Positions 1-9,814 of a DNA stretch of 64,000 bases are shown here, one piece after another (position 1 is the stretch's first letter; each line of letters opens with the position of its first letter). The notes below the pieces were generated by a model. The model did no database searches. It was not told the origin of the DNA and saw nothing but the letters and a program-made list of their open reading frames with translations. The stretch covers positions 1 through 64,000 of the forward strand of contig CANJLK010000006.1 of assembly GCA_947475465.1 (NCBI GenBank), written 5' to 3'. The DNA comes from Caulobacteraceae bacterium (GTDB lineage Bacteria > Pseudomonadota > Alphaproteobacteria > Caulobacterales > Caulobacteraceae). A program made the translations under genes and the position numbers.

Positions 1-702
1 CGCCTCGCCGGTGCCCATCATCGCCTTGCCCATCTCGGTCATGACCGTGCGGACGTCGGCGAAGTCGAGGTTGATCAGGCCGGGCAGAACCATCAGGTCG
101 GTGATCGAGCGCACGCCCGAGTGCAGCACCTGGTCGGCCATGCCGAAGGCTTCGGCGAAAGTCGTCCGCTCGTTGGCGACGCGGAACAGGTTCTGGTTGG
201 GGATGACGATCAGGGTGTCGACGTAGCGCTGCAGCTCACCAATGCCGGCGTCGGCCAGGCGCATGCGGTGGCGTCCCTCGAAATGGAAGGGCTTGGTGAC
301 CACGCCCACCGTCAGGATGCCGCGCTCGCGGGCGCACTTGGCGATGATCGGGGCGGCCCCGGTGCCGGTGCCGCCGCCCATGCCGGCGGTGATGAACACC
401 ATGTGGGCGCCGTCGAGGTGCTCGCCGATCTCGGGGATGCTTTCCTCCGCGGCGCTCATGCCGATCTCGGGGTGCGCGCCGGCGCCAAGCCCTTGCGTCG
501 CCAGGACGCCGAGTTGCACGCGGCGGTCGGTCTTGGCGAAGGCCAGCTGCTGGGCGTCGGTGTTGGCGACGACGAATTCGACGCCTTCCAACCCTGCCTC
601 GATCATGTTGTTGACCGCATTGCCGCCGGCGCCGCCGACGCCGAACACCACGATCCGCGGCTTCAATTCTGTAGCGCGCGGCGCTGAAAGAGCGATTGTC
701 AT
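1..702 (-). CDS. ftsZ: Cell division protein FtsZ (N-terminal part; runs off the window)
   Basis: Tubulin-like GTPase that polymerises into the cytoplasmic Z-ring. The gene is not in the ORF track because it is open at the window edge. Reading the complement from the ATG at 702 gives [20 protein letters not shown] followed by [15 protein letters not shown], the FtsZ N-terminus, and further on the tubulin signature GGGTGTG with AAP after it. Only the first 234 codons are here; the C-terminal GTPase half, linker and FtsA-binding peptide lie outside. It is the last visible gene of the dcw cluster and is separated from ftsA by 266 bases carrying a CtrA box and GANTC sites, so it very probably has its own cell-cycle-regulated promoter. 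Identity is secure. Confidence 0.97.
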   Translation of the reverse strand, partial: MTIALSAPRATELKPRIVVFGVGGAGGNAVNNMIEAGLEGVEFVVANTDAQQLAFAKTDRRVQLGVLATQGLGAGAHPEIGMSAAEESIPEIGEHLDGAHMVFITAGMGGGTGTGAAPIIAKCARERGILTVGVVTKPFHFEGRHRMRLADAGIGELQRYVDTLIVIPNQNLFRVANERTTFAEAFGMADQVLHSGVRSITDLMVLPGLINLDFADVRTVMTEMGKAMMGTGEA

Positions 703-798
703 GGGACCCCTGCGTCCTTCCGAATTTGCCGGGAGCCTTAAGCGAACCTTTCCGCCCACGGCTCCTCGTAAGGATGCGTTAAGTACACGCCGACATCC

Positions 799-813
799 TT
801 AAGCGAGTGTTAA
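799..813 (-). promoter_or_regulatory. CtrA-type box upstream of ftsZ
   Basis: The sequence TTAAGCGAGTGTTAA is an exact TTAA-N7-TTAA, the known Caulobacter CtrA recognition pattern, about 100 bases upstream of the ftsZ start. Two further TTAA half-sites lie at 738-741 and 779-782. In Caulobacter crescentus CtrA is known to repress ftsZ; conservation of that control here is inference. Confidence 0.75.
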
Positions 814-824
814 GCGCATAGCGT

Positions 825-919
825 GAGTCGCGAGTCGGTCCAGCGCTGCCACAGCCGAAAAATCCCCTTGCATCACAAAGCGTAAGACGAATCACCCGCG
901 CCCCGCGGCGCCGTGACTC
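825..919. promoter_or_regulatory. Cluster of four GANTC (CcrM methylation) sites in the ftsZ promoter region
   Basis: GANTC occurs at 825-829, 832-836, 889-893 and 915-919, four sites within 95 bases between ftsA and ftsZ. GANTC is the target of the cell-cycle methyltransferase CcrM, and ftsZ transcription in Caulobacter depends on promoter methylation. The sites are seen directly; the regulatory role is inferred from the relative. Confidence 0.6.
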
Positions 920-968
920 AGCTGTGGACGACTGAGCGATTTACTAGGGCTAAGCCTGCGGTCGCGAA

Positions 969-2342
969 CTACAGGTTGTCGCGCAGCCAGCTGGCGGCCT
1001 TGGCGACCGGATTGGCGCGGGGGTCGAGCGGCTCGCGGCGGAGCTTGGCCGAGGCAAGCGCCTTGGATGACACCGCCTCGCGCGGGCCGAAGGCGGCGCG
1101 GTGCAGAATGCCGGCGGCGGCGGTGAAGGCCGGGCCCGAAGCGGCGTCGGCCAGGTGCGGCACGCGGCGCGGGCGGCCCAGGCGCACCGGGCGGTCGAAC
1201 ACCCGGACGGCCACTTCGCGGACGCCGGCCAGCTGGCTCGCGCCGCCGGTCAGAACCAGACCCGCGCCGGCCTCGACGGGCGCGCCCGAGGCCTTCAACC
1301 GGTCGCGGAGCAATTCGAGGGTCTCCTCGACGCGCGGGGCGATAATCCCCTTGAGCAGGGAGCGCGGCGCGATGACCGGGCCCGCGCCCGGGTCGTCGCC
1401 ACGAGGGGGCGCCTCGATCATCTCGCGGTCCTCGTTGGCCGAGGCGATGGCCGAGCCGTGCAGGGTCTTGATCCGTTCGGCGCCGACGATGGAGGTCGAC
1501 AGGCCGCGGGCGATGTCCTGGGTCACATGCTGGCCGCCGACCGGCACGGTCTCGACGTGGACCAGGGAGCCGCCGGTGAAGACCGCCGCCGAGGTGGAGC
1601 CACCGCCCATGTCGATGCAGACGGCGCCCAGATCCATCTCGTCCTCTTCAAGCGCCGCCAGGGCCGAGACGAAGGGGGCGGCGACCACGCCGTCGAACTG
1701 CAGGTGGGCGCGCTCGACGCAGGCGCCGAGCGTCTGGAACACGGCCTCCGACACCGAGACGACGAGCAGTTCGACGCCGAGGATGCGGCCGAACATGGCG
1801 CGCGGATCGCGCACCCCGCCCTGCCCGTCCACGGACCAGGCGATGGGCAGGATGTGGGCGGCTCTACGGCCGGGCAGCTTGATCTGGGCCAGCGCATGGC
1901 TGATCGCGCGCACGAGGTCGTTGTCGGAGATCGGGCGCGCGCCGATGGAGACCCGGCCGGCCACGCGGTTGGAGGTCAGCGCCCCGCCGGCGGTGGCGAC
2001 GGTGACGTGCTGGACATTGACGCCGGCGACGTTCTCGGCCCGCTCGACGGCCTGGGCGATGGCCTCGGAGGCCTCGTCGAGATTGACGATCGCGCCGCCC
2101 TTGATGCCGCGGGACTGGACATAGCCGACGCCGGCGGTGGTCAGGGTGCGGTCCCCGCGCCGAACGCCGTCGGGCTTCATGATGAAACAGGTGACCTTGG
2201 AGGCGCCCAGATCGACGGCGGCGACGATCGGCGAGCGGGCCAGGGCGGCCTTCAGCCCGTCCTTGCCGGGCTTGCGCGCCTCGGCCTTGGGGTTCGCGGT
2301 CTTGGTTTCGGGCGCATCACCACGCATCGCCAGGTTCAACAT
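969..2342 (-). CDS. ftsA: Cell division protein FtsA
   Basis: Actin-like ATPase that tethers FtsZ filaments to the inner membrane and recruits later divisome proteins. The actin-fold phosphate-1 motif AAVDLGASK is near residues 41-49, preceded by a short Lys/Ala-rich tail. Further actin-family elements (CIDMGGGSTSAAVF and LVLTGGASQLAG) follow. The C-terminus WLRDNL looks like the amphipathic membrane-targeting helix. The ORF track begins 27 codons earlier, but the ATG at 2342 (MLNLAMRGD) follows a GAAGAG ribosome site and lies 19 bases after the ftsQ stop, so it is preferred. 457 residues, somewhat longer than E. coli FtsA because of the N-terminal extension. Confidence 0.95.
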   Translation of the reverse strand: MLNLAMRGDAPETKTANPKAEARKPGKDGLKAALARSPIVAAVDLGASKVTCFIMKPDGVRRGDRTLTTAGVGYVQSRGIKGGAIVNLDEASEAIAQAVERAENVAGVNVQHVTVATAGGALTSNRVAGRVSIGARPISDNDLVRAISHALAQIKLPGRRAAHILPIAWSVDGQGGVRDPRAMFGRILGVELLVVSVSEAVFQTLGACVERAHLQFDGVVAAPFVSALAALEEDEMDLGAVCIDMGGGSTSAAVFTGGSLVHVETVPVGGQHVTQDIARGLSTSIVGAERIKTLHGSAIASANEDREMIEAPPRGDDPGAGPVIAPRSLLKGIIAPRVEETLELLRDRLKASGAPVEAGAGLVLTGGASQLAGVREVAVRVFDRPVRLGRPRRVPHLADAASGPAFTAAAGILHRAAFGPREAVSSKALASAKLRREPLDPRANPVAKAASWLRDNL

Positions 2343-2361
2343 CGTCAACTCTTCCGTCTTC

Positions 2362-3246
2362 TCAGGCGCCGGCCGGCAGGGACTGGCCGGGCGTGGGGGT
2401 CGCGCGCGGCCTGACGGCCACAATGTCGGGATTGCGCAGGTCGATCCGCTCGAAGCCGAGCTCCAGGATGCGCGAGCGTTCGTTGAGGTGCTCCAGCGCC
2501 ATCAGCGCCTGTTCCTCGCCCTGGGCGGGAAGCTGGATCAGCGAGCCGTCCTTCATGCGCAGGTCCCAGCGGCGGTCATCGACGCGGACGAGCGCGTCCA
2601 TGTGCTCCATGAGCTTGGGACGCTGGGCCAGGATCGGCAGGATCTTCGGCGCCTGCGCGGCGCCGCCGACGCCCACCACCAGAGGCAGGGCCGCGAAGCG
2701 CGCCGGATCGGCCTCCGGGATCGTCTGGCCATGGTCGTCGATGACGACGCTCTTGCCGGCGTGCTGCCACACCGCCATCTGCCGCCGCTCGGTCACGGCG
2801 ACGACCAGGGTGTCGGGCAGCAGGCGCACCACGCGCGCCTCCTTTACCCAGCCCACCGTCTGGACCCGCTTGCGCAGGGTCTCGAGGTTCAGGCCCAGGA
2901 GCGGTTGACCGACCTGGACGCCCGCGGCCCGGATGATGTCGGCCTTGGCCATGGGCGAGGCGCCCTCGACGCTGACGGTGGCCAGGCGGAAGCCGGCGTC
3001 GCCGAACTTGCCGTCGATGGCGCCGGCAGCCGCGTCGGCCAGGCGCTGGCCGCGATGGCCCGTGGCGAGCGTGACGCCCATGACGCCGATCAGAACAACG
3101 CCGGCCCCGGCCAGGATCCAGCGGGTCGAGAGGCCGCCGGGACCGCGCGCGGACGCCGGCCGCGCCGCAGCGGGGCGCTTAGCTTGAGGCGCCTTGACCG
3201 GAGGTTTCGCCTTTGCGCGCGATCCCCCCCGCACCGCCGCGGGCAT
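2362..3246 (-). CDS. ftsQ: Cell division protein FtsQ
   Basis: Bitopic inner-membrane divisome protein that links early and late division proteins. It has a basic, Pro/Ala/Lys-rich cytoplasmic tail, one membrane helix at about residues 42-62, a POTRA domain at about 86-156 (starting [10 protein letters not shown]), then the beta domain. There are two in-frame ATGs, at 3252 and 3246. GGAGG lies one base before the first and six before the second, so 3246 (MPAAVRGGS) is chosen. The start overlaps the 3-prime end of ddl by about 68 bases, a tight coupling typical of this cluster. Confidence 0.93.
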   Translation of the reverse strand: MPAAVRGGSRAKAKPPVKAPQAKRPAAARPASARGPGGLSTRWILAGAGVVLIGVMGVTLATGHRGQRLADAAAGAIDGKFGDAGFRLATVSVEGASPMAKADIIRAAGVQVGQPLLGLNLETLRKRVQTVGWVKEARVVRLLPDTLVVAVTERRQMAVWQHAGKSVVIDDHGQTIPEADPARFAALPLVVGVGGAAQAPKILPILAQRPKLMEHMDALVRVDDRRWDLRMKDGSLIQLPAQGEEQALMALEHLNERSRILELGFERIDLRNPDIVAVRPRATPTPGQSLPAGA

Positions 3247-4159
3247 AAGCATCCTCCGTGATCCAAAGCACCAGTTGGTCGAAATCCACGCCCTGCTGCG
3301 CCGCCTGCTCGGGAACGAGCGAGGTTGGCGTCATGCCGGGCTGTGTATTGACCTCCAGTAGGACCAAGACGTCGTTAATATCGTCATAACGCAGGTCGGA
3401 CCGGGTAACCCCTCGGCAACCAAGGGCGGCGTGCGCGAGCTCCGTCATTCGCATCGCCTTTTCAAAGACTTGGGGCGAAATATCGGCCGGGATCACGTGC
3501 CTGGATCCGCCCTCGCCGTACTTCGCCTCGTAATCGTAGAATTCGGTGGACGAAATAATGTCGGTCACGGTCATGGCCTTGCCGTCCATGACGCCGCAGG
3601 CGAGCTCCTTTCCGCGGATATAGGGCTCGATCATCACCTCCTCGCCGAAGGTCCAGGTGGGCGCGACCAGTTCCTGCGGCGGGCGATTCGCGCCGTCGTG
3701 GACGATGAACACCCCGACCGAGGAACCTTCCGAATTGGGCTTCACCACATAAGGCGGCGCCATGACGTGGTCGGCGGCCGCCTCGAAGCGGTTGAAGAGG
3801 CCGCCGCCCGGCACGGTGACCCCGGCCGCGGCCAGCACGGCCTTGGCCTTGGCCTTGTCCATGGCCAGCGCCGAGGCGAGGACGCCGGAGTGGGTGTAGG
3901 GGATCGCCAGGGTTTCCAGCACCCCCTGGACGCAGCCGTCCTCGCCCCACTCACCGTGCAGGGCGTTGAAACAGACGTCGGGCTTCAGACGCCCCAGCAC
4001 CTCAGCCAGATCGCGGCCGGCGTCGACACGGCTGACCTTGGCGCCCAGACGCTCCAGGGCGTCCGCGCATTCGCGCCCGGAGACCAGGCTGACTTCACGC
4101 TCGGAGGAGAGGCCGCCCAGCAGGACGGCGACGTGATGGCCCAAGAGTGGCTTGGTCAT
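3179..4159 (-). CDS. ddl: D-alanine--D-alanine ligase
   Basis: ATP-grasp enzyme joining two D-alanines in the cytoplasm for addition by MurF. The N-terminal motif [15 protein letters not shown] (about residues 10-24), the ATP-grasp stretch [14 protein letters not shown] and the C-terminal [20 protein letters not shown] are diagnostic. The ORF track joins upstream frame to it. The true ATG is at 4159, where AAATGACC makes a 4-base stop/start overlap with the M28 peptidase, indicating translational coupling. 326 residues, normal for Ddl. Its 3-prime end overlaps ftsQ. Confidence 0.96.
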   Translation of the reverse strand: MTKPLLGHHVAVLLGGLSSEREVSLVSGRECADALERLGAKVSRVDAGRDLAEVLGRLKPDVCFNALHGEWGEDGCVQGVLETLAIPYTHSGVLASALAMDKAKAKAVLAAAGVTVPGGGLFNRFEAAADHVMAPPYVVKPNSEGSSVGVFIVHDGANRPPQELVAPTWTFGEEVMIEPYIRGKELACGVMDGKAMTVTDIISSTEFYDYEAKYGEGGSRHVIPADISPQVFEKAMRMTELAHAALGCRGVTRSDLRYDDINDVLVLLEVNTQPGMTPTSLVPEQAAQQGVDFDQLVLWITEDAYARGGAGGIARKGETSGQGASS

Positions 4160-5526
4160 TTGGCGGGGGCTCCCAGGGCGTGGAAATCGATGTCGCTGTT
4201 GGCCGTGGCGTAGATGAAGCTGGCCCAGACGGCGACGTTTTGCGCCAGCAAGGCCGGATCGATCTTGTCCAGCGTGTCGTCGGCGGAATGGTGGATGTCG
4301 AAATAGCGGCTGACGTCCTGGATGAAGTCCACGACGGGCGCGCCGGCCTGCATCAGGGCGCGGGTGTCGGCGCCGCCGGAGCGGGCGGGCGCCGGATCGA
4401 TGACGATCCTGAACGGGGCGATCGCGTCCAGGAACGCCTGCATGGCCGGATGGCCGGCGCTGCCCCTGGGCAGGCGCAGGGTCCAGATGGAATCGGCGCC
4501 ATCGTCGCTCTCGCCGACCACGACCATGTCGCCCACCTCGGCCCGGTGCGCCGCGGCATAGGCCCGGCCGCTGCCGCCCTGTTCCTCGGAGCCCCACATG
4601 ACCACGCGGATGGTCCGCCTCGGCCTCTGCGCGCCCGCCAGCCGCGCCGCGGCCGTGGTGATCGCCACGCCGGCTGCGTCGTCGATGGCCCCCGTGCCAG
4701 GGTCCCAGGAATCCAGGTGACCGCCCACCACGATGACCTGATCGGGCGCCTCAGAACCGCGGATCTCGCCCACCACGTTCCAGGCGGGGGCGACGGGATT
4801 GACGCTGGAGGCCATGTCCAGTCGCACGGTCACCGGCTGGCCGCGCGCCGCCATCCGGTCGAGCAGCTCGGCGTCGGCGGTCGAGAGCGCGGCGGCCGGA
4901 ATACCCGCAGCGTCAGCCTCGCCGGCGTGCGGCAGACGGGTGTTTCCGGTCGAGAGGGAGCGGATCAGATAGCCGACGGCGCCACGTTTGGCGGCCTCTT
5001 TCGGACCCGCGCTGCGCATGCGCGTGACGGCGCTGTAGCCGGCGGAGTCGCGGGTGCGGGTCATCTTCTCAACGACCAAGGCGATCTTGCCGGTGAGCGC
5101 GCCGGGCGGCTCGGCAAGCAGTTCGGCGTAGGTGTGGAACAGCGCGATGGGCGCGGTCAGCCCGCCGGGCGGGGTCGGGCTGGAGTCGCCGAGGCCCAGG
5201 ATCTGCAGGGGCTGAGGATAGGGCGCGATGACCAGTGCCTGTTCAGCGCCCCGGCTCCAGGCCGCGGTGGTGAACGGCTCGGCGTGGACGTTCTCGAAGC
5301 CCAGGCTCTTCAGCTTGGCGAGGCCCCAGTCGCGGGCCCTTTCCATGGCCGGCGACCCGACGGTTCGCGGTCCGACCTCGGTGGTCAGGCTTTCGGCGAT
5401 GTCCCAGGCAATGGGGCTGGCCAGGGCGGCGTCGCGGACGGCGGCGAGTTTCGAAGGAAGGTCCTGAGCCATGGCCGGCGCCGCCGCGAGACTGGCGGCT
5501 GCCGCCGCGAACATGAGAAGACGCAT
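4156..5526 (-). CDS. Secreted M28-family metallopeptidase (carboxypeptidase Q-like)
   Basis: Predicted periplasmic zinc exopeptidase. From the ATG at 5526 (after a GGAAAG ribosome site) it starts [22 protein letters not shown], a clear Sec signal peptide. A PA-like region follows in the first half. The M28 metal motifs are [19 protein letters not shown] (about residue 268; His, Asp, Asp), WGSEEQGG (general base and metal Glu pair, about residue 312) and [12 protein letters not shown] near the C-terminus. 456 residues. It sits inside the dcw cluster and shares a 4-base overlap with ddl, so the two are co-translated. Substrate unknown; a role in D-Ala or peptide turnover would be speculation. 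The ORF-track start 49 codons upstream has no ribosome site. Confidence 0.88.
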   Translation of the reverse strand: MRLLMFAAAAASLAAAPAMAQDLPSKLAAVRDAALASPIAWDIAESLTTEVGPRTVGSPAMERARDWGLAKLKSLGFENVHAEPFTTAAWSRGAEQALVIAPYPQPLQILGLGDSSPTPPGGLTAPIALFHTYAELLAEPPGALTGKIALVVEKMTRTRDSAGYSAVTRMRSAGPKEAAKRGAVGYLIRSLSTGNTRLPHAGEADAAGIPAAALSTADAELLDRMAARGQPVTVRLDMASSVNPVAPAWNVVGEIRGSEAPDQVIVVGGHLDSWDPGTGAIDDAAGVAITTAAARLAGAQRPRRTIRVVMWGSEEQGGSGRAYAAAHRAEVGDMVVVGESDDGADSIWTLRLPRGSAGHPAMQAFLDAIAPFRIVIDPAPARSGGADTRALMQAGAPVVDFIQDVSRYFDIHHSADDTLDKIDPALLAQNVAVWASFIYATANSDIDFHALGAPAK

Positions 5527-5684
5527 GGCTTTCCGCGTGCTCCCGCCCGGGATTCCCGTCAAGGCGTGGGGGCGGCGTGGCAAGGGGCAAGGAAGATTGG
5601 GAACCACGGAAAACACGGAAAGCGACACGGAAGGATCGCGCGTCCCATCCACCGGCGCGTCCCTCACCTCCACCCCATACCGAT

Positions 5685-5715
5685 CGTCATCCCCCGGACA
5701 AGCCGGGGGATGACG
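5685..5715. repeat. Perfect 13-bp inverted repeat, GTCATCC intergenic repeat family
   Basis: Arms CGTCATCCCCCGG and CCGGGGGATGACG are perfect complements around a 5-base loop. It lies between the hypothetical gene and the M28 peptidase (gap 5527-5732). The ends resemble the repeats at 24708 and 28065. It could act as a transcription attenuator or mRNA stabiliser; no T-tract follows it on either strand. Confidence 0.65.
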
Positions 5716-5732
5716 AACTTCATCAGGCGGCG

Positions 5733-6263
5733 TCAGGAGGAGTTGGGCGCATGCGCTTCTGAAGCCGCGAGGCCCATCGGCATGATCAGGATGTCGTCCT
5801 GCGGCCTTGCCAGCCCCAGCGCGATGCAGAGGCGGCGGATGTGGTCTTCGACCGGGCCCTCAGCGTAGCGGTCATGGAGGTCTTCCTCGTCCATGATGTC
5901 GCCGAGTAGGGATTCCAGGTCTTCGGCGGCTTCGCCTGAGGCCTCGTGCCAGATGAGCCGCTCGACGGCGGCGGCGATCTGGGCCTTGCGGCGTTCGACA
6001 GGCTCGCGGGCGCTCCGTTCGGCCCGGGCGAGATCGGCCGCGATCTCCAGCCTGGCGTCGCGCTCGAGTTTGGCTTCCAGCGCCATGGTCTGGCGGCCGG
6101 AGCGGGTGATGCGGTGGAAGGCCAGCGTCAGGTCGCGTTTGTCTTGGGCCGTTTCTGCAGTCAGAATTTCATCGTGAAGATGCTCGGCGATGCTCTCGGC
6201 CAGCTCCGCGAACCGCGCCAATCGGCGGGCGCGGGCTTCAGTGGTGTCCGCGAGCGTCTCCAT
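5733..6263 (-). CDS. Hypothetical protein, charged and helical
   Basis: I do not recognise a family. The protein (176 residues from the ATG at 6263, METLADTTEARARRL) is rich in Arg, Glu and Ala, with long runs likely to form helix or coiled coil (for example KLERDARLEIAADLARAERSAREP). It ends in a more hydrophobic segment (LCIALGLARPQDDILIMPMG). There is no signal peptide or membrane helix. The track start at 6299 is a TTG and would add a short hydrophobic segment (GLLYVPVLF); I prefer the ATG, though no strong ribosome site marks it. It lies within the murB-ddl interval on the dcw strand. Confidence 0.6.
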   Translation of the reverse strand: METLADTTEARARRLARFAELAESIAEHLHDEILTAETAQDKRDLTLAFHRITRSGRQTMALEAKLERDARLEIAADLARAERSAREPVERRKAQIAAAVERLIWHEASGEAAEDLESLLGDIMDEEDLHDRYAEGPVEDHIRRLCIALGLARPQDDILIMPMGLAASEAHAPNSS

Positions 6264-6410
6264 GAACAAAACAGGAACATACAACAAGCCCGCCGTCAAG
6301 ATTTTTCGCCCAGCGGCAGTCCGTCAAGCCGTCGGCTGAGGGTGGATTGCAGACATGACGACGCCCCCGATCCGAAGACCGGCGGCGCGATGCCGTCAAA
6401 GCCTTGAGAG

Positions 6411-7190
6411 TTAAGCTGGGACCGCCGGGCTGCGACGGCGCAGGGCCGCGCCGGCCAGGCCGAAGCCGGTCAACATCAGGGCCCAGGTCGCGGGTTCTGG
6501 AACGAGTGAGGAAGGCGGAGGATTGGGGTCTGACATTGGCCCGATGATGATGGTGTCGGGCGCAAGCGTCGCCCTCACCGTCTGCTCGACTTGGGTGTGG
6601 TAGTCATAGTGCTCGTAGAAGAACGATCCGAGCAAAGTGTCCCCGGCCACCGCATGGTAGGTGAACGGCGTGTCGAAATTGCCCGGCAGGGCCCCGGTGT
6701 GGTTCTGGATCTCCGATCCGTTGATCTCCGATGCGAAGCTATTCACATCGTTGAAGAAATATCCCGTGTTGGCGAAACTGTCGCTGGCGATGTTCCCGAA
6801 TGCATCCACGTCGCCGGCCAGACTCGCAAACAGCTCGCCGATCTCATTGCTGCGGACAAAGACCGAAATGGCGCCGATCTGGAAGGTGCTGCTGATCAGC
6901 GGCGTGGCGATGGGTCCGAAACTCGATCCGCCTCTGAGATCCTCCAGGTACGACAGACCGCTGAGGCTGATCAGCTCGCCGAGCGATGTGTCGAACAGGA
7001 ATGTCGAGGTGTAGTGCGCGCCCGCCAGATCGGTATTGGGGGAGCCGAACACGCCCGTGACGTCGAGGCCAGACGTGATTGTTCCACTGTAGGTGGCCTG
7101 GATGATCGCCGCCGGAGCCGGAGCAGACATCGCCAGGCTCATGGCCACGGCTATCGACAGGGCCGTGACGCCCTTGAAAATGATAGCCAT
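6411..7190 (-). CDS. PEP-CTERM domain protein (PEPxxWA type)
   Basis: Secreted protein with an N-terminal signal peptide (MAIIFKGVTALSIAVAMSLA...APAPAAI). Its C-terminal sorting signal is VPEPATWALMLTGFGLAGAA followed by LRRR: Pro-Glu-Pro, a membrane helix and a basic tail. This is the alphaproteobacterial PEPxxWA-CTERM signal, known to be processed by exosortase-type systems. The middle is Ser/Thr/Gly/Asn-rich and otherwise unrecognised. The ATG at 7190 is preferred over the track start 16 codons earlier because it begins the signal peptide. 259 residues. No exosortase gene is in the window. It interrupts the interval between murB and ddl. Confidence 0.85.
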   Translation of the reverse strand: MAIIFKGVTALSIAVAMSLAMSAPAPAAIIQATYSGTITSGLDVTGVFGSPNTDLAGAHYTSTFLFDTSLGELISLSGLSYLEDLRGGSSFGPIATPLISSTFQIGAISVFVRSNEIGELFASLAGDVDAFGNIASDSFANTGYFFNDVNSFASEINGSEIQNHTGALPGNFDTPFTYHAVAGDTLLGSFFYEHYDYHTQVEQTVRATLAPDTIIIGPMSDPNPPPSSLVPEPATWALMLTGFGLAGAALRRRSPAVPA

Positions 7191-7303
7191 GTCTTGGCGC
7201 CCCTGCGTGATCCGGGCGGATTGCGGACCACAGGCCATGGTTACGCGATTACGGCCGTCGGTAAACCTGATTCACCAACCGCGAGAAACGCCCTGCGTGC
7301 TGG

Positions 7304-8233
7304 TCAGAGCGCCTTGCCGATCCGCTTGATTTCCCAGTCCAGCTCTACGCCGAACTTCGCCTTCACGTCGGCTCTCACCGCCTCGCCGAGGCCTTCGAGG
7401 TCGGCGGCGGTGGCGTCGCCGGTGTTGATCAGGAAGTTGGAGTGCAGCGGCGAGAACATCGCCCCGCCGTCCGCCTTCCCGCTCGCGCTAAACGGCTTGC
7501 CGCGCCAGCCGGCCTCGTCGACCAGCTTCCAGGAGGACTGGCCGGGCGGGTTCTTGAAGGTCGAGCCGCCGGTCTTCTCGCGGATGGGCTGGGTGGTTTC
7601 GCGCCGGGCCGTAATCTCGGTCATCCGGGCGTCGATGGCGGCGGGATCGTCGGGCTGGCCCGTGAAGAGGGCGCCGGTGAAGATCAGGAACTCCGCGGCC
7701 GCCCGCGCTGACTTGCGGTAGCTGAAGCCGAGGTCGGCGTTGGAGAGGGTCACGCGCTCGCCAGAGCGGGTCACCGCGTAGGCCTCGACGAGGACGTCCT
7801 TGGTCTCCGCGCCGTAGCAGCCGGCGTTCATCGCCAGGGCGCCGCCCACCGAACCGGGCACGCCGCGATAGAATTCCAGGCCGGCGATCCCGGCCTTGGC
7901 GGCCTCTCGCGCAAGAATGGCGTCGGGGACCGCGGCGCCGGCATAGATCCGCCCCTGGCCGCGCGCCTCGACGGTGTTGAACCCACGTCCCAGGCGGATC
8001 ACCACGCCTTCCACCCCACCGTCACGGACCAGGGTATTGGAGCCGACGCCCAGGACATTCACCGGCACACTGGGATTGAGGCCCTTCAGGAACGCCGCCA
8101 GATCGGCTTCGTCCTCGGGCATGAAGACCAGCTCGGCCGGGCCGCCGACCCGAAACCAGGTCAGGGGCGCCAGGGGTTCGTCGCGCAGCAGCTTGCCGCG
8201 CACCGCCGGCAAGCTGTCTCGCCAGCCGCTCAT
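7304..8233 (-). CDS. murB: UDP-N-acetylenolpyruvoylglucosamine reductase MurB
   Basis: FAD enzyme that reduces UDP-GlcNAc-enolpyruvate to UDP-MurNAc with NADPH, in the cytoplasm. Seen: [15 protein letters not shown] at the N-terminus, [15 protein letters not shown] (FAD binding), [18 protein letters not shown] in the middle, and [10 protein letters not shown] carrying the serine that protonates the product in the family. 309 residues. The start overlaps the murC stop by 4 bases (GAATGAGC). It ends 113 bases before the PEP-CTERM gene. Confidence 0.96.
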   Translation of the reverse strand: MSGWRDSLPAVRGKLLRDEPLAPLTWFRVGGPAELVFMPEDEADLAAFLKGLNPSVPVNVLGVGSNTLVRDGGVEGVVIRLGRGFNTVEARGQGRIYAGAAVPDAILAREAAKAGIAGLEFYRGVPGSVGGALAMNAGCYGAETKDVLVEAYAVTRSGERVTLSNADLGFSYRKSARAAAEFLIFTGALFTGQPDDPAAIDARMTEITARRETTQPIREKTGGSTFKNPPGQSSWKLVDEAGWRGKPFSASGKADGGAMFSPLHSNFLINTGDATAADLEGLGEAVRADVKAKFGVELDWEIKRIGKAL

Positions 8234-9669
8234 TCGGCGGCGAGGCCCAGGGCTTCCAGTTCGCCCGGCAGGGCATAGGACCAGGCGGTGATGTCGCCTG
8301 CGCCCAGGAGGACCACCACGTCGCCCGATTGCGCTTCGGCGCGCACGATGCCGGCCAGCGCGGCGGGGCTGTCCAAGGTCAGGACGTGGCGGTGGCCGTA
8401 GCGGCGCAGGCCCTCGGCCAGGCCGTCGCGGTCCATGCCGGCCAAGGGGGCCTCGCCGGCCGCATAGACGTCGGCCACGATCACCACGTCGGCGTCGTTG
8501 AAGCAGCTGCAGAACTCGTCGAACAGGTCGGCTAATCGTGAATAGCGATGCGGCTGGACCACCGCGATCACCCGGCCGCCGGTCACCGCGCGGGCGGCCT
8601 TCAGCACGGAGGAGATCTCCACCGGATGGTGGCCGTAGTCGTCGATGATGCGCACCCCGCCAGCCACGCCGGTGGTGGTGAAGCGCCGCCGTACGCCGCC
8701 GAAGCCGGTCAGGCCTTTGCGGATATCCTCGGCGCTGACGCCAAGCTCGCGGGCCACGGCGATGGCGGCCAGCGCATTGAGCGCATTGTGACGGCCGGCC
8801 ATGGGCAGGTGCAGATCGTCATAGCGGATCGCCTCGCCCGCCCCTTCCCCCGGGGTGTGCGGGCGGATCACTACGTCGAAGCGGCAGCCGTCGGGGCCCA
8901 TCTTCAGGTTTTCGGCGCGGACCTCGGCCTGGGGATTGAAGCCGTAGGCCACCAGGCGGCGGTTCTCGACCCGCGCGGCCATGGCCTGGACCTCGGGATG
9001 GTCGGTACAGACGGCGGCGAAGCCGTAGAAGGGGATGTTCTCCACGAAGTCGCGGAACGCCTTCTTGACCGCCTCGAACTCGCCGTAGTGATCCAGGTGC
9101 TCGGGATCGATGTTGGTGACGATGGCCACCGTCGAGCGCAGCTTCAGGAAGGTGCCGTCGCTTTCGTCGGCCTCGACGACAATCCAGTCGCCCTCCCCCA
9201 CCTTGGCGTTGGTGCCGTAGGCGTTGATGATCCCGCCGTTGACGACCGTGGGGTCCAGGCCGCCGGCGTCCAGCAGGGCCGCGACCATGGAGGTGGTGGT
9301 GGTCTTGCCGTGCGTGCCGCCCACGGCGACCGAGAACTGCAGCCGCATCAGTTCGGCCAGCATCTCGGCGCGTCGGACCAGCGGCAGGCGGCGCTCTCGG
9401 CCGGCCGCCATCTCCGGATTGTCGTGCTTGACCGCCGTGGAATAGACGATGGCGGAGGCGCCTTCGACATGGGTCGCGTCGTGGCCGATGAAGATCTTCG
9501 CGCCCAGCTTTTCCAGCCGCTCGGTATTGGCGCTGGCCTTGGCGTCGGACCCCTGAACCGTGTAGCCGATGCGCAGCATGATCTCGGCGATGCCGCTCAT
9601 GCCGATGCCGCCGATGCCGATGAAGTGCACGGGGCCAAGTTCGAAGGGCACGGGGCGGCGTCGGTTCAT
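8230..9669 (-). CDS. murC: UDP-N-acetylmuramate--L-alanine ligase MurC
   Basis: Cytoplasmic Mur ligase adding L-Ala to UDP-MurNAc. The N-terminal Rossmann motif is [17 protein letters not shown] (about residues 15-31), the ATP loop [13 protein letters not shown] (about 114-126), and the central ADESDGTFL and [10 protein letters not shown] are typical. 479 residues, standard. The ATG at 9669 is the obvious start. Its 145-base upstream gap separates it from a gene on the other strand, so murC-murB probably have a promoter here in addition to any read-through from murG. Confidence 0.97.
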   Translation of the reverse strand: MNRRRPVPFELGPVHFIGIGGIGMSGIAEIMLRIGYTVQGSDAKASANTERLEKLGAKIFIGHDATHVEGASAIVYSTAVKHDNPEMAAGRERRLPLVRRAEMLAELMRLQFSVAVGGTHGKTTTTSMVAALLDAGGLDPTVVNGGIINAYGTNAKVGEGDWIVVEADESDGTFLKLRSTVAIVTNIDPEHLDHYGEFEAVKKAFRDFVENIPFYGFAAVCTDHPEVQAMAARVENRRLVAYGFNPQAEVRAENLKMGPDGCRFDVVIRPHTPGEGAGEAIRYDDLHLPMAGRHNALNALAAIAVARELGVSAEDIRKGLTGFGGVRRRFTTTGVAGGVRIIDDYGHHPVEISSVLKAARAVTGGRVIAVVQPHRYSRLADLFDEFCSCFNDADVVIVADVYAAGEAPLAGMDRDGLAEGLRRYGHRHVLTLDSPAALAGIVRAEAQSGDVVVLLGAGDITAWSYALPGELEALGLAAE

Positions 9670-9814
9670 CCGCTAGGTGCTAGCGCTTTTCGCGGCGCGC
9701 CGGAATGGGAAAGCCGGAGGCTTCCGGGCGCTCAAAATAAAAATGTCGGGTCTGTGAGGAGCCGCACGTCCAATGATTGCGGGTATGGTGCCGCCTGCCC
9801 TTCGAGGAACCCTG
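9670..9814. promoter_or_regulatory. Divergent intergenic region murC / YCII protein
   Basis: This 145-base gap lies between murC (minus) and the YCII gene (plus), so it should hold two outward promoters. An AT-rich stretch (caaaataaaaatgtc, about 9732-9746) stands out from the high-GC surroundings. No confident -35/-10 pair or operator could be assigned. Confidence 0.35.

Noticed and set aside
4147-5868. 573-residue plus-strand ORF
   Set aside because: Antisense to the M28 peptidase, which has a signal peptide and metal-binding motifs.
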